A stretch of DNA of 64,000 bases from positions 77,648-141,647 of the forward strand of contig DATHDS010000030.1 in the NCBI GenBank assembly GCA_035318925.1. The letters are read 5' to 3'. The position numbers and the translations under genes are program-made. This document shows, piece after piece, positions 16,385-25,052 of this stretch. Below the pieces are notes generated by a model, which saw nothing but the letters and a program-made list of their open reading frames with translations, searched no databases and was not told the DNA's origin. Each line of letters begins with the position of its first letter. Position 1 is the stretch's first letter. Source of the stretch: VAXT01 sp035318925 (GTDB lineage Bacteria; Actinomycetota; Thermoleophilia; Gaiellales; Gaiellaceae).

Positions 16385-16861
16385 ATGACCCTCTCTGCGG
16401 CAGCCTGGATCGCCATCGCCGCGGCCTGTGCAGCCGCGGCCGCACTCGCCGTCTCGGTGTACCTCGCCGTTCAGATTCGGCGCGTTCGCGCGAGCCAGCT
16501 CGTCCTGCTCGGCGGGGGCAAGGACGACCTCGTCGACTTCGCCGTCTCGCTCCAGGGCCGCATCGACGACCTCCATCGCGCCGTCGACGAGGTCGCGGCC
16601 GCACTCGCGCGAGTCGACCGCCGCGTCGACGGCTCGATCACGAACAGCTCGCTCGTTCGCTACGACGCCTACGAGGGTGCGGGCGGGCACCAGTCCGCCT
16701 CGATCGCGCTGCTCGACGCGGGCCGCTCGGGAATCGTCATCAGCGCGATCCAGGGCCGCGACTACGCGCGCATCTACGTCAAGGAGCTCGACCGCGGGCA
16801 GCCGAACGTTGCGCTCTCACCCGAGGAGCAGGAGTCGGTCGAGAAGGCGATGGCCGGTTAG
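16385..16861 (+). CDS. DUF4446 family membrane-anchored protein
   Basis: A 158-aa protein with one N-terminal membrane segment (about residues 5-28), a coiled stretch (LQGRIDDLHRAVDEVAAALARVDRRVDG) and the DUF4446 core: SSLVRYDAYEGAGGHQSASIALLDAG, IVISAIQGRDYARIYVKEL and ALSPEEQESVEKAM. The family is widespread in Gram-positive bacteria near chromosome-partition genes, but its function is unknown. Ends with a four-base overlap with the convergent CARDB-like gene. Confidence 0.85.
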   Translation: MTLSAAAWIAIAAACAAAAALAVSVYLAVQIRRVRASQLVLLGGGKDDLVDFAVSLQGRIDDLHRAVDEVAAALARVDRRVDGSITNSSLVRYDAYEGAGGHQSASIALLDAGRSGIVISAIQGRDYARIYVKELDRGQPNVALSPEEQESVEKAMAG

Positions 16862-17979
16862 CCCTTCGGCGCGAACAGCACGTCGTAGGTCTCGGTGTTG
16901 TTGTCCCTGTTCGTTTCCCCGTCCACGGGATCGACTTCGACCGTCAGCGTCGTCTTCTGATCGAGCGGCGGCAAGGGGATGTCCCTGAAGGTGATCGTCT
17001 TCTCTTCCTCGGGATTCAGCAGGTCGATCGTCGCCTGCTTGGTGATCGGCGTCTGCTGCTGGATCGTAAGCCGGACCTTCAGGCCGACCTCCTGCTGGCA
17101 GCCGGAGTTCTTGATCGCGACGGCGAACGCGAGATCCGTCGACGACGTGACCTGGTTCGTCGTCGAGGTCGAGAGCTCCTTGCTCCCAGGAAGCACCTTC
17201 GTGGAGACGATGCCCGTGCCGCGCGGGCTACACGCCGAGCCGCCGGTCGCGGCGCCGTGAATTCGCTGCCAGACGGCCTTCATCGAGGCCGTCGTGGCGA
17301 TGTCGGGGTTCGGTAAGAAGATCGAGTCCGGCACGTTGACGCCCGTGATGCTCAGCTTCTGAAGCTGGTTCTTCGTCGGTTCCTTGAAGAGGTCTTCCCA
17401 GATGACGTCGCTCGCCACGAACCGCTGCATCTGCTGCGCGAGCTCCGCGCCCGCCTGATTCGCCTTGTTCGACGAGACCGTGCTCCTGAAGGCGAGGTTC
17501 ATCCCTTTCAGGCCGTTCGTCCGCAGGTCAAACGAGTCGAGCATGTGGTCGTGCTCCTGGCGGAGTCGGCCGGGTGGGTCGAGGCTCCGAGCCTGCGCGG
17601 CCAGCTTCTCCTGTTGCTGGGCGAGCCCGGACAGCTCGGTCTCGACGACGCTCTCCTTCGTCCCTCGTGTCGTGAGCAGCGTGTTCAGGCGCCTCCCAAG
17701 CCGCTGCGACTGGGTCGCGTAGCCTTCGACCTTCTGCACGTAGTGCTTGTACGTGTTCTTGCGCTGGTCCGCGCGGCAGCCGTTCACCCAGAGGATGAGC
17801 AGCAGCACGATCAGGATCGCGAAGCTGATCAGCCCGACGAGGCGCAGCAGCGGCGTCAGCCCTGTGGGAGGGCGAACCGGCGGGCGCGGCCCTCGGCGGC
17901 GAGGCCGTTCCTCCGCTGATTCCCGGGTGTCCGACTCCTCGAAGAAGTCGAACTCGATATCGCTCTCTCGGTCGCTCAT
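16858..17979 (-). CDS. Single-pass membrane protein with CARDB-like domain
   Basis: From the ATG at 17979 (373 aa). The first 45 residues are acidic then basic and cytoplasmic; one membrane segment LVGLISFAILIVLLLILWV lies near residues 45-65; then a helical, Gln-rich region (residues 75-180) and a C-terminal beta domain like CARDB/DUF11 (DLAFAVAIKNSGCQQEVGLKV, TVEVDPVDGETNRDNNTETYDV). Its gene is divergent from the Ser/Thr kinase at 18071 with 91 bases between. The pairing next to kinase and FHA genes suggests an envelope role, unproven. Confidence 0.7.
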   Translation of the reverse strand: MSDRESDIEFDFFEESDTRESAEERPRRRGPRPPVRPPTGLTPLLRLVGLISFAILIVLLLILWVNGCRADQRKNTYKHYVQKVEGYATQSQRLGRRLNTLLTTRGTKESVVETELSGLAQQQEKLAAQARSLDPPGRLRQEHDHMLDSFDLRTNGLKGMNLAFRSTVSSNKANQAGAELAQQMQRFVASDVIWEDLFKEPTKNQLQKLSITGVNVPDSIFLPNPDIATTASMKAVWQRIHGAATGGSACSPRGTGIVSTKVLPGSKELSTSTTNQVTSSTDLAFAVAIKNSGCQQEVGLKVRLTIQQQTPITKQATIDLLNPEEEKTITFRDIPLPPLDQKTTLTVEVDPVDGETNRDNNTETYDVLFAPKG

Positions 17980-18070
17980 AGGGGTCGGCAGGAGACGGAG
18001 CCGCGTCACTGTATCGCGTTCCCCGGCTGGTGCAGGAGTTTTGGCGAAGGACGCCAAAGTCGGAGAGCCG

Positions 18071-19819
18071 GTGTCGAGCGTCGTCGAACCCGTGGAGCCA
18101 AACGGCCTCGTCCTTGGCCGCTATCGACCCCTGCGCCCGCTCGGGACCGGCGGTTCCGGCACGGTCTGGCTTGCACGGGACGAAACCTCGGGCCTCGAGG
18201 TCGCCCTCAAGATCATCGCCAAGGAGGGAAGAGCGGCTCCGCGCGCCGAGCGAGAGGCCGAGGCGGCGACGCGGCTGCGCCATCCTCACTGCTTGCGCGC
18301 GTACGGCCTCGAGTCCGACGACAAGCATCTCTACATCTCCTACGAGTACGTGCCGGGCTTGACGCTCCGGCAGGCGATTCGCGCAGGCGAGCTGGGCGAC
18401 GACGGGGCTGTCGAGGCGGCAGCTCAGATTCTCGAGGCGCTCGCCTTTGCGCACGCCCAGGGCATCGTCCATCGCGACGTCAAGCCCTCGAACGTGCTCG
18501 TCGTCGACGGGGACGAGGTCTCGGTGCGGCTCTTCGACTTCGGGCTCGCGCAGCTCGCAGACGCCGAGACGCTGACCGCGGTCGGCGACGTCCCGGGGAC
18601 GCTGGCGTACATCTCGCCCGAGCGCCTGCACGGTGAGACCGCCGGGCCGCCGGCCGACGTCTGGGCCGTGGGGGTGCTGCTGTGGGAGGCGCTCTCCGGC
18701 CATCACCCGTTCTGGCGCGCGTCGCCGCTCGAGACCGGAGAGGTGATCAAGACCGGCGCTCCGTCGATCGGCGAGGTGCGGCCCGATCTTCGTCGGCGCC
18801 TCGTCGCCGCCGTCGACCGTGCGCTCTCGGTCGATCCGGCCAGGAGACCGTCGGCGGCGGCGCTGTCCAAGGAGCTTCGGGCCGCATGGTTGGAGCGCGC
18901 GCCGAGGCGCACGCGCCCGAAGGCCCCGGTCCGGATCGATCCGAAGCGCGTGCTGGTGCAAAGCGCAGCCCCCGCGCTGGCCGCGCTCGTGGCCGGCTGG
19001 ACGGCTGCCGCGCTTCCGTTCTACCCCGCCCGCTGGCCGCTCCTGCTCGCCGCGGTCGCCGCGGCGCTGACGGCGGCTCGAGCGAGGCTCGGGCTCGCCT
19101 TCACGCTGGCCGTGCCCGTGTTTCCGCTGGGCAACGTGTCGCTCGGGCTTGCGCTCGCGTACGCAGGACTGGCGCTCGTGTGGCTCGCGGTCATGTGGGG
19201 CGACCCGCGGCGCGGTCTCCTCTTCGGATCCGGCATCGCGTTGGGGCCGGTCGGCCTGCTCGGTCTGGTGCCACTGGCGGTCCTGCACGTCCCACGCACC
19301 GTGCGGCGCACGGCGCAGGCGCTCGCTGCGGTTCTCCTGGCCGGCGTCGCCGCCGGCATCCATGGGTCGGTCATCCCGTTCAGCGGCGTGCACGCAGCAG
19401 GGCTCGGGATCACCGGGAGCGAGCATCCGATCGCGGTCTTCCACTCGCTCTGGCAATGGGTTCTGGCGAGCCCCGCGCTGGGCGTCGAGACCCTGCTCCT
19501 CGCGGCGGCCGCCGGGGCGCTCCCGCACGTGACGCGCAGAGGAGACCTCACGATCGCGGCGTTCACGGCGGTGCTCCTCGCGGCAACGCTGCTGGCGGCC
19601 CCTCGCGCGGGCGCGGTTCCGCTCGTCTGCACCAGCTGGCTCACATACCTCGTGCTCACGGTGCAATCGCGCCGACTCCCACAGCAAGTCGCGGAACCGA
19701 ACCGTTTTGGCAGGGTTCTGACACAGACGCGTGCGCTTTTCCGAGATAGGCTGAAAGCGGCGGGTGGTCCGCGGTGGCCCCGCGCGCAGAGGCGATTCAG
19801 GCAGGCAGGCGCTCGGTAA
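18071..19819 (+). CDS. Ser/Thr protein kinase with polytopic membrane C-terminus
   Basis: A 582-aa protein from the GTG at 18071, which has GGAG five bases upstream; earlier in-frame codons lie in the promoter of the divergent gene. The kinase domain (residues 15-275) has LGTGGSGTVW, ALKII, HRDVKPSN (His near 134) and LFDFGLAQL, all intact. After a basic juxtamembrane stretch comes a region with about eight hydrophobic segments (residues 300-540) in place of the single segment plus PASTA domains of PknB. It stands where pknA or another kinase sits in actinobacterial cell-wall clusters, just before fhaA. Confidence 0.88.
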   Translation: MSSVVEPVEPNGLVLGRYRPLRPLGTGGSGTVWLARDETSGLEVALKIIAKEGRAAPRAEREAEAATRLRHPHCLRAYGLESDDKHLYISYEYVPGLTLRQAIRAGELGDDGAVEAAAQILEALAFAHAQGIVHRDVKPSNVLVVDGDEVSVRLFDFGLAQLADAETLTAVGDVPGTLAYISPERLHGETAGPPADVWAVGVLLWEALSGHHPFWRASPLETGEVIKTGAPSIGEVRPDLRRRLVAAVDRALSVDPARRPSAAALSKELRAAWLERAPRRTRPKAPVRIDPKRVLVQSAAPALAALVAGWTAAALPFYPARWPLLLAAVAAALTAARARLGLAFTLAVPVFPLGNVSLGLALAYAGLALVWLAVMWGDPRRGLLFGSGIALGPVGLLGLVPLAVLHVPRTVRRTAQALAAVLLAGVAAGIHGSVIPFSGVHAAGLGITGSEHPIAVFHSLWQWVLASPALGVETLLLAAAAGALPHVTRRGDLTIAAFTAVLLAATLLAAPRAGAVPLVCTSWLTYLVLTVQSRRLPQQVAEPNRFGRVLTQTRALFRDRLKAAGGPRWPRAQRRFRQAGAR

Positions 19820-19845
19820 ACTCGCCGACGGGGTAGGACCCGCCC

Positions 19846-20610
19846 GTGACCGTGCTTCGAAACATCGAGCAGAAGATCGAGGCGCTTTTCGAGGGCGTCT
19901 TCGGCCGCGCGTTCCGTACCAACGTCCAGCCCGTCGAGCTGGCGCGGAAGCTCGCGAAGGAGATGGACGACCACCGCATGATCTCGGTCTCGCGCGTCTA
20001 CGCACCGAACGAGTACTCCGTCTACCTCTCTCCCGCCGACCGCAAGCAGTTCGACAGCTACGAGGAGTCGCTGCTGAGCGAGCTCCAGGAGTACCTCGGC
20101 GAGCACGCGCGCCGCGAGTCGTACGTCCTCCTCAGCTCACCGAAGGTGCTCATGAACACCGACGCCGACCTCGAGGTCGGCGAGTTCGGGATCGCGACGC
20201 GCATGGTGCAGCCCGAGCCCGGTCAGGGGCCGTCCGAGCCCATGCCGGCCGCTCCCCCGGGCGCGACGATGGTCTACAAGCCCCAGGGCCCTCCGACCGA
20301 GGCCGCGACCCCCGGCCAGCTCGGGGTCGAGCCCGAGGTCGTCACCCTCGACGCAAACGGAACAAAGCACACGATCGACAAGGAGAGCGTCGTCATCGGC
20401 CGCTCGCGGGACTGCGACATCCGGCTCGCCGACCCGAACGTCTCCAGGCGCCACGCAGAGGTGAGGCAGGAGGGAAGCTCGTTCTGGATCCTCGACCTCG
20501 GCTCGACGAACGGGCTGACCGTCAACGGGCGCCGTCAACAGCGGGCAAAGCTCGAGAACGAGGACCGAATCACCGTAGGCTCGACCGAGCTTGTCTTTCG
20601 CAGATCATGA
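19846..20610 (+). CDS. fhaA: FhaA-like protein (DUF3662 plus FHA)
   Basis: A 254-aa cytoplasmic protein. Residues 1-115 match the DUF3662 domain (GTG start; FGRAFRTNVQPVELARKLAKEMDD, VYAPNEYSVYLS); a Pro/Gly-rich linker follows; residues 165-252 are an FHA phosphothreonine-binding domain (VVIGRSRDCDIRLADPNVSRRHAEV, LDLGSTNGLTVNG). In mycobacteria FhaA binds phosphorylated MviN/RodA-PbpA system proteins and controls peptidoglycan synthesis. Shares four bases with fhaB. Confidence 0.93.
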   Translation: MTVLRNIEQKIEALFEGVFGRAFRTNVQPVELARKLAKEMDDHRMISVSRVYAPNEYSVYLSPADRKQFDSYEESLLSELQEYLGEHARRESYVLLSSPKVLMNTDADLEVGEFGIATRMVQPEPGQGPSEPMPAAPPGATMVYKPQGPPTEAATPGQLGVEPEVVTLDANGTKHTIDKESVVIGRSRDCDIRLADPNVSRRHAEVRQEGSSFWILDLGSTNGLTVNGRRQQRAKLENEDRITVGSTELVFRRS

Positions 20611-21095
20611 TTGCGGCTTCTGTCGACGTCGAGGGGGTCCTGCTCCTCCTCAAGGCCTGCTTTCTGATCCTTCTCTACCTCTTCATCTGGAGAATCGTGC
20701 GCACCGCAAGCCGTGACCTCCGCCTGCCGCAGGAGAGCTTCGTGCTCGCCCCTCGAGAGGCCGCAGCCATCGGCCTCCGGCCCGAGCCGCAGATGAACAT
20801 GGGCCGTCTCGTCGTCCTCAAGAGCACGGCGATCGACGAGAACACCGAGTTCGTGCTCGACTCCTCCGGGATCTCGATCGGCCGCGGCGGGCCGAACGAG
20901 GTCAGGCTCGACGGAGACGACTTCGCGTCCGCGCAACACGCCAGGGTTGAGCCGCGACGCGACGGCGTCTGGATCGAGGACGTGGGCTCGACGAACGGCA
21001 CCTACGTCAATGGCGTGCGGCTCTCGAAGCCGCGCAAGCTGGCCGCCGGAGACCTCGTCCGCGTGGGCGAGACCGACTTGAGGTTTGAGGCATGA
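20607..21095 (+). CDS. fhaB: FhaB-like FHA protein with membrane anchor
   Basis: A 162-aa protein starting at the ATG 20607 inside the end of fhaA (ATGA). One N-terminal membrane segment (LLLLKACFLILLYLFIWRIV, residues 11-30) and a C-terminal FHA domain (IGRGGPNEVRLDGDDFASAQHARV, VGSTNGTYVNG). FhaB/FipA in mycobacteria links kinase signalling to the divisome. The stop again overlaps an ATG (21092) of a small frame that leads into pstP. Confidence 0.93.
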   Translation: MIAASVDVEGVLLLLKACFLILLYLFIWRIVRTASRDLRLPQESFVLAPREAAAIGLRPEPQMNMGRLVVLKSTAIDENTEFVLDSSGISIGRGGPNEVRLDGDDFASAQHARVEPRRDGVWIEDVGSTNGTYVNGVRLSKPRKLAAGDLVRVGETDLRFEA

Positions 21096-21271
21096 GACTG
21101 CTCACGCCAAGCGGGGATCGCGCGTTCCTCAGGCGTCGCTGCGGGTGCGGGGCCGGAGGGCACAGTATTCGCAATACGGGCCCGGAGAGCACCGTGCCCG
21201 CAGCGGCGCCAGGCGGTGGCGGAGGGCGGCTCCGCCGCCCGGGAGCCACCGCCGGTGAGGGGCGCGCGTGA
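21092..21271 (+). CDS. Possible 59-aa small protein between fhaB and pstP
   Basis: An open frame that starts with the ATG overlapping the fhaB stop (ATGA) and ends with a TGA overlapping the pstP GTG (GTGA), filling the whole 172-base gap. It would encode a basic, Gly- and Arg-rich peptide beginning MRLLTPSGDRAFLRRR with two Cys (RRCGCGAGG). It is low in complexity and matches no family I know; the same DNA also forms a GC-rich inverted repeat (around 21209-21254). Overlaps at both ends match the style of this operon, but chance is possible in DNA this GC-rich. Confidence 0.4.
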   Translation: MRLLTPSGDRAFLRRRCGCGAGGHSIRNTGPESTVPAAAPGGGGGRLRRPGATAGEGRA

Positions 21272-22275
21272 TCTACCTCGGGCGCAGTACCGGACTCTCC
21301 GACCCCGGGCGAAAGCGCCGCCGCAACGAGGACGCCTGGGTCCTCCAGCCGCCGCTGTTCGCGGTCGCGGACGGCATGGGCGGGGCCCGCGGCGGCGAGA
21401 TCGCCTCGCGCGTGGCCGCAACCGCCCTCGGGGAGGCCGTGGACGGCAGCGGCGAGGAGCGGGTCGTCGCGCTCATCAAGAAGGCGAACCGGCAGGTCTT
21501 CGAGCGGGCGCGAGACGACGCGGACGCAACGGGCATGGGGACGACGATCACCGTCGCGCTCGTCGAGGACGGTGTGGTCGCGATTGGCCACGTCGGCGAC
21601 TCGCGCGCCTATCTGATTCGCGACCAGAAGGTCGAGCAGCTGACCGAGGACCATTCGCTCGTCGCCGAGCTCGTCCGCAGTGGCCGGCTCTCGCCGGAGG
21701 AGGCGGAGATCCATCCGCAGCGCTCGGTCATCACCCGCGTCCTCGGCGTCGATCCCGACGTCGACGTCGACTCCTTCACGGTCGAGGCCAGCGCCGGCGA
21801 CGTCTTCCTCATCTGCTCGGACGGGCTGACCTCGATGATCGACGACGAGACGATCCTCGGCATCGTCGAGCCGCGCAGGGACGATCTCAACAGCGCCGCG
21901 AAGGAACTGATCGGAGCGGCGAACCGCAGCGGCGGCGAGGACAACATCACGGTCGTCTGCTTCGAGATGACCGACACGCCGCCGGAGCCCCCCGCCGAGA
22001 CGAAGGCGATGCCGGTCGTCCAGGCGCCTGCGCCTCCCGCCGCCGAGCCCGACGAGGACACGCTCTCCGGCCTCGAGGGCGTGCCGACCGTCCAGACGAC
22101 AGTCATTTCGCCCGAACAAGCGCAGGCACAGGCGACCGCGGACGGGACGGAGCCGGAGCAGCACGAGCAGCCGAAAGAGCGCTTCGGCATGCGAGCCGCG
22201 CGACTCGTGATCGCGCTCGCCGTCGTCGCCGCCCTCGGGTTGCTCGTCTACTGGCTCTTCGGCCAGAGCAGATGA
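21268..22275 (+). CDS. pstP: PP2C Ser/Thr phosphatase PstP
   Basis: A 335-aa membrane-anchored metal-dependent phosphatase that reverses the kinases of this cluster. Motifs: RRRNEDAW, FAVADGMGGARGG (metal Asp), GMGTTITVAL, GHVGDSRAYLI, TEDHSLV, LICSDGLTSM, SGGEDNITVV. The catalytic domain ends near residue 235, then an acidic Pro/Ala-rich linker and one membrane segment (LVIALAVVAALGLLVYWLF, 312-330) with almost no extracytoplasmic tail, whereas the mycobacterial protein has one. GTG start overlaps the small frame upstream; the stop overlaps the rodA ATG. Confidence 0.95.
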   Translation: MIYLGRSTGLSDPGRKRRRNEDAWVLQPPLFAVADGMGGARGGEIASRVAATALGEAVDGSGEERVVALIKKANRQVFERARDDADATGMGTTITVALVEDGVVAIGHVGDSRAYLIRDQKVEQLTEDHSLVAELVRSGRLSPEEAEIHPQRSVITRVLGVDPDVDVDSFTVEASAGDVFLICSDGLTSMIDDETILGIVEPRRDDLNSAAKELIGAANRSGGEDNITVVCFEMTDTPPEPPAETKAMPVVQAPAPPAAEPDEDTLSGLEGVPTVQTTVISPEQAQAQATADGTEPEQHEQPKERFGMRAARLVIALAVVAALGLLVYWLFGQSR

Positions 22276-23555
22276 GCTACCGGAACCGCGAGCTCGCCAA
22301 CCTCTTCGTCGTCGCCATCATCACCGGTCTCGGCTTCGCGAGCGTCTACATCGCGCGCTCGGACATCGTCTCGACCGGGTCGCTCTCGTACGCGCTCTTC
22401 TTCTTCGCGCTCTACCTCGTCGCGCACGTGATTGCGCGTCTGGCCGTGCCCCAGGCCGATCCGTACCTGCTGCCGATGGCGGCGCTCCTGACCGCAATCG
22501 GCGTGACGGAGATCTACCGGCTCGACCCGGGAAACGCGTTTCGCCAGGGGCTCTGGATCGTAGTCGGCGTCGCAGCGTTCGCGGTGACGCTGCTCGCCCT
22601 GCGCCACGACTACCGGCGGCTCGAGAGCTACAAGTACATCTTCGGCCTGACCGCCGTCGGGCTCCTCTTCCTGCCCGCCCTGCCGGTGATCGGCGAGCAG
22701 ATCAACGGCGCCCGCCTGTGGGTGCATGTGGGCAGCATCCAGTTCCAGCCCGGCGAGCTCGCCAAGATCATGCTGATCGTCTTTCTCGCCGGCTACCTCC
22801 GCGAGAAGCGCGAGGTGCTGGCGCAGGGGCGACTCAAGGACTTCGGGCCGCTGCTCGCGATCTGGGGCGCGGCGATGCTCGTGATCGTCGAGACGAACGA
22901 CCTCGGGAGCGCGCTCCTCTACTACGGGATCTTCCTGGCGGTTCTGTACGTGGCCACTGCGCGAGCCTGGTACGCCGCCGCGGGGCTCGTCCTGTTCGTC
23001 GGCGGATCCGGGCTCCTCTACCACTTCGTCCCGAGGGTGCAGGAGCGGGTCTCGATCTGGATCGATCCCTGGTCGCACGCGACCACGAGCGGGTACCAGA
23101 TCACGCAGTCGCTGTACTCGATCGGAAACGGCGGCTTCGACGGGAAGGGTCTCGGGAAAGGCGTCTTTGCGACGACGAACGGCCACACCCTGATACCGCA
23201 GCTGAACACCGACTTCATCTACTCGGCGCTCGCGCAGGAGCTCGGGCTCATCGGCTCGGCGGCGCTCCTGCTCCTCTACATGCTCTTCTGCCTGCGTGGC
23301 TTCCGGATCGCGCTCCTGGCGCAGGACGGCTTCTCGAAGCTGCTCGCGGTCGGGCTCACGTTCGGATTCGCGCTGCAGACGTTCATCATCGTCGGCGGCG
23401 TCCTGCGAATCATTCCGCTGACCGGGATCACGCTGCCGTTCGTCAGCTACGGCGGGTCAAGCGTCGTCGCGAACTTCATCCTGCTCGCGGGCCTCCTGCT
23501 CGTCTCGCACCGCGCGAACTCAGTCGCCCAGCTGCCGATGGGCGGTGACCGGTGA
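22272..23555 (+). CDS. rodA: SEDS peptidoglycan glycosyltransferase RodA/FtsW
   Basis: A 427-aa SEDS polymerase with about ten membrane segments. Marks: FQPGELAKIMLIVFLAGYL, ETNDLGSALLYYGIFLAVLY, the extracytoplasmic loop with ITQSLYSIGNGGFDGKGLGKG and NTDFIYSALAQELGLIG, and the end ITLPFVSYGGSSVVANF. ATG at 22272 overlaps the pstP stop. Paired with pbpA (GTGA overlap) it forms the elongation glycosyltransferase-transpeptidase unit; the pairing rather than sequence decides rodA over ftsW. Confidence 0.94.
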   Translation: MSYRNRELANLFVVAIITGLGFASVYIARSDIVSTGSLSYALFFFALYLVAHVIARLAVPQADPYLLPMAALLTAIGVTEIYRLDPGNAFRQGLWIVVGVAAFAVTLLALRHDYRRLESYKYIFGLTAVGLLFLPALPVIGEQINGARLWVHVGSIQFQPGELAKIMLIVFLAGYLREKREVLAQGRLKDFGPLLAIWGAAMLVIVETNDLGSALLYYGIFLAVLYVATARAWYAAAGLVLFVGGSGLLYHFVPRVQERVSIWIDPWSHATTSGYQITQSLYSIGNGGFDGKGLGKGVFATTNGHTLIPQLNTDFIYSALAQELGLIGSAALLLLYMLFCLRGFRIALLAQDGFSKLLAVGLTFGFALQTFIIVGGVLRIIPLTGITLPFVSYGGSSVVANFILLAGLLLVSHRANSVAQLPMGGDR

Positions 23556-25027
23556 ACCGCCAGATCACGCGCATGGCCGTGGTCGGGCTCGTCCTGCTCG
23601 CCGCGCTCATCGTCGGCACGACCTACTGGCAGGCCTGGGCCGCAAGCGGGCTTGCCGACCGGCAGGACAACTCGATCCAACGGGTCGCGCAATTCACCAT
23701 CAAACGCGGGAAGATCTATGCCGCCGACGGACGAACCGTGCTCGCGGACAACGTGCGGCGCAAGGTGGGCGGGCAGACGCTCTATTTCCGCAAGTATCCG
23801 CAGCGCGGGCTCGCAGCTCACATCGTCGGCTACTCGACTCAGGTCCGGTCGCGCGCCGGCCTCGAGGACACGGAGAACGACTTCCTGACCGGCTCCAACA
23901 CGAACCTGAGCACGGTCCTCGACACGACGTTCGACAAGCTGAGAGGCACGACGGTCAAGGGCAACGACCTCCACCTCACCCTGCGGGCCGGCGCCCAGGC
24001 GATCGCGCTGAAAGCGCTCGGCGGCAAGTGCGGCGCCGCGGTTGCGATCGAGCCGCGCACCGGCCGTCTGCTCGTCAGCGTCTCGAGCCCAACCTACAAC
24101 CCGAATCTGATCGAAGACCAGTACAACCTGGCCTCGAGGCCGAAGTGGGGCTGCGGGCCGCTGTTCAACCGTGCAGAGCAAGGGCTGTACACCCCGGGCT
24201 CTGCCTTCAAAGTCATCACTGCTTCGGCCGCCCTGGAAAGCGGCAAGTTCACGATCGACTCGACCTTCCACGACCCCGGCTATTGCATCGAGTACGGCGA
24301 CAAGGTCTCCAACTTTGCCGACCAGAACGGACCTGAAGTCTTCGGCACCGTCAACTTCACGCAGGCGCTCGAGCACTCGATCAACGCCGTCTTCTGCAAT
24401 ATCGGACTGACGCTGGGTGGTCGGAAGATCTTGGAGCAGGCGAGGCGCTTCGGCTTCTACTCCGTCCCACCGCTCGAGACGCCCGTGAATGAGCGCGCGA
24501 TCAGCGGCGTGTACAACAATCATCGGCTTTTCTTCCCGAAGGAGGATTCGCAGGTCGACTCGGGTCGGCTTGCGTTCGGGCAGGGACCGGCCAACGCGGA
24601 TATCAAGGTGACGCCGATCCAGATGGCCATGGTGGCCGCGACCATTGCCAACGGCGGCCTCGTCATGCGGCCCTATGTCGTCGAGCGCGTCGTCGCGCCG
24701 GACGGGTCGACCGTGACAAAGACGAAGCCCGAGACGCTCGGCCGCGCGGTCAGCGAGAACACGGCCGCCGATGTGACGACGATGATGGAGGCCGTCGTCC
24801 AGGGCGGCACCGGAACCGCAGCGCAACTGCCCGGCATCCGCGTCGCGGGCAAGACGGGCACCGCCGAGACTTCGGAGAGTCACGTGAACACGACGTGGTT
24901 CATCTGCTTCGCGCCCGCCGAGAACCCGAAGGTCGCCGTCGCCGTCGTCCTGGAGCGGCAGAGCGCCACCGGCGGCACGACCGCGGCACCGATCGCCAAG
25001 CAGATCATGGAAGCACTTCTCCCGTGA
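23552..25027 (+). CDS. pbpA: Class B penicillin-binding protein (PbpA)
   Basis: A 491-aa monofunctional transpeptidase. One membrane anchor (residues 8-30), a dimerisation/pedestal region, then the catalytic domain with SxxK in PGSAFKV (Ser near 217), SxN in HSINAVF (Ser near 276) and KTGTAE (Lys near 434). Crosslinks peptidoglycan stems together with RodA. The GTG start overlaps the rodA stop. A stretch with plain TTC/CAT-type codons around 24190-24560 is slightly less GC-rich than its surroundings but the frame is intact. Confidence 0.95.
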   Translation: MNRQITRMAVVGLVLLAALIVGTTYWQAWAASGLADRQDNSIQRVAQFTIKRGKIYAADGRTVLADNVRRKVGGQTLYFRKYPQRGLAAHIVGYSTQVRSRAGLEDTENDFLTGSNTNLSTVLDTTFDKLRGTTVKGNDLHLTLRAGAQAIALKALGGKCGAAVAIEPRTGRLLVSVSSPTYNPNLIEDQYNLASRPKWGCGPLFNRAEQGLYTPGSAFKVITASAALESGKFTIDSTFHDPGYCIEYGDKVSNFADQNGPEVFGTVNFTQALEHSINAVFCNIGLTLGGRKILEQARRFGFYSVPPLETPVNERAISGVYNNHRLFFPKEDSQVDSGRLAFGQGPANADIKVTPIQMAMVAATIANGGLVMRPYVVERVVAPDGSTVTKTKPETLGRAVSENTAADVTTMMEAVVQGGTGTAAQLPGIRVAGKTGTAETSESHVNTTWFICFAPAENPKVAVAVVLERQSATGGTTAAPIAKQIMEALLP

Positions 25028-25052
25028 ATGTCGAACGTACCCTGGTGAGGAC

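Noticed and set aside
17747..18070. N-terminal extension of the kinase at 18071
   Set aside because: It lies antisense to the divergent membrane-protein gene and is Arg/Ser-rich without a domain; GTG 18071 has a proper ribosome site.
21216..22270. Uninterrupted 779-codon frame running through pstP into rodA
   Set aside because: Only the part from ATG 22272 has RodA motifs; the upstream portion is an out-of-frame shadow of pstP.
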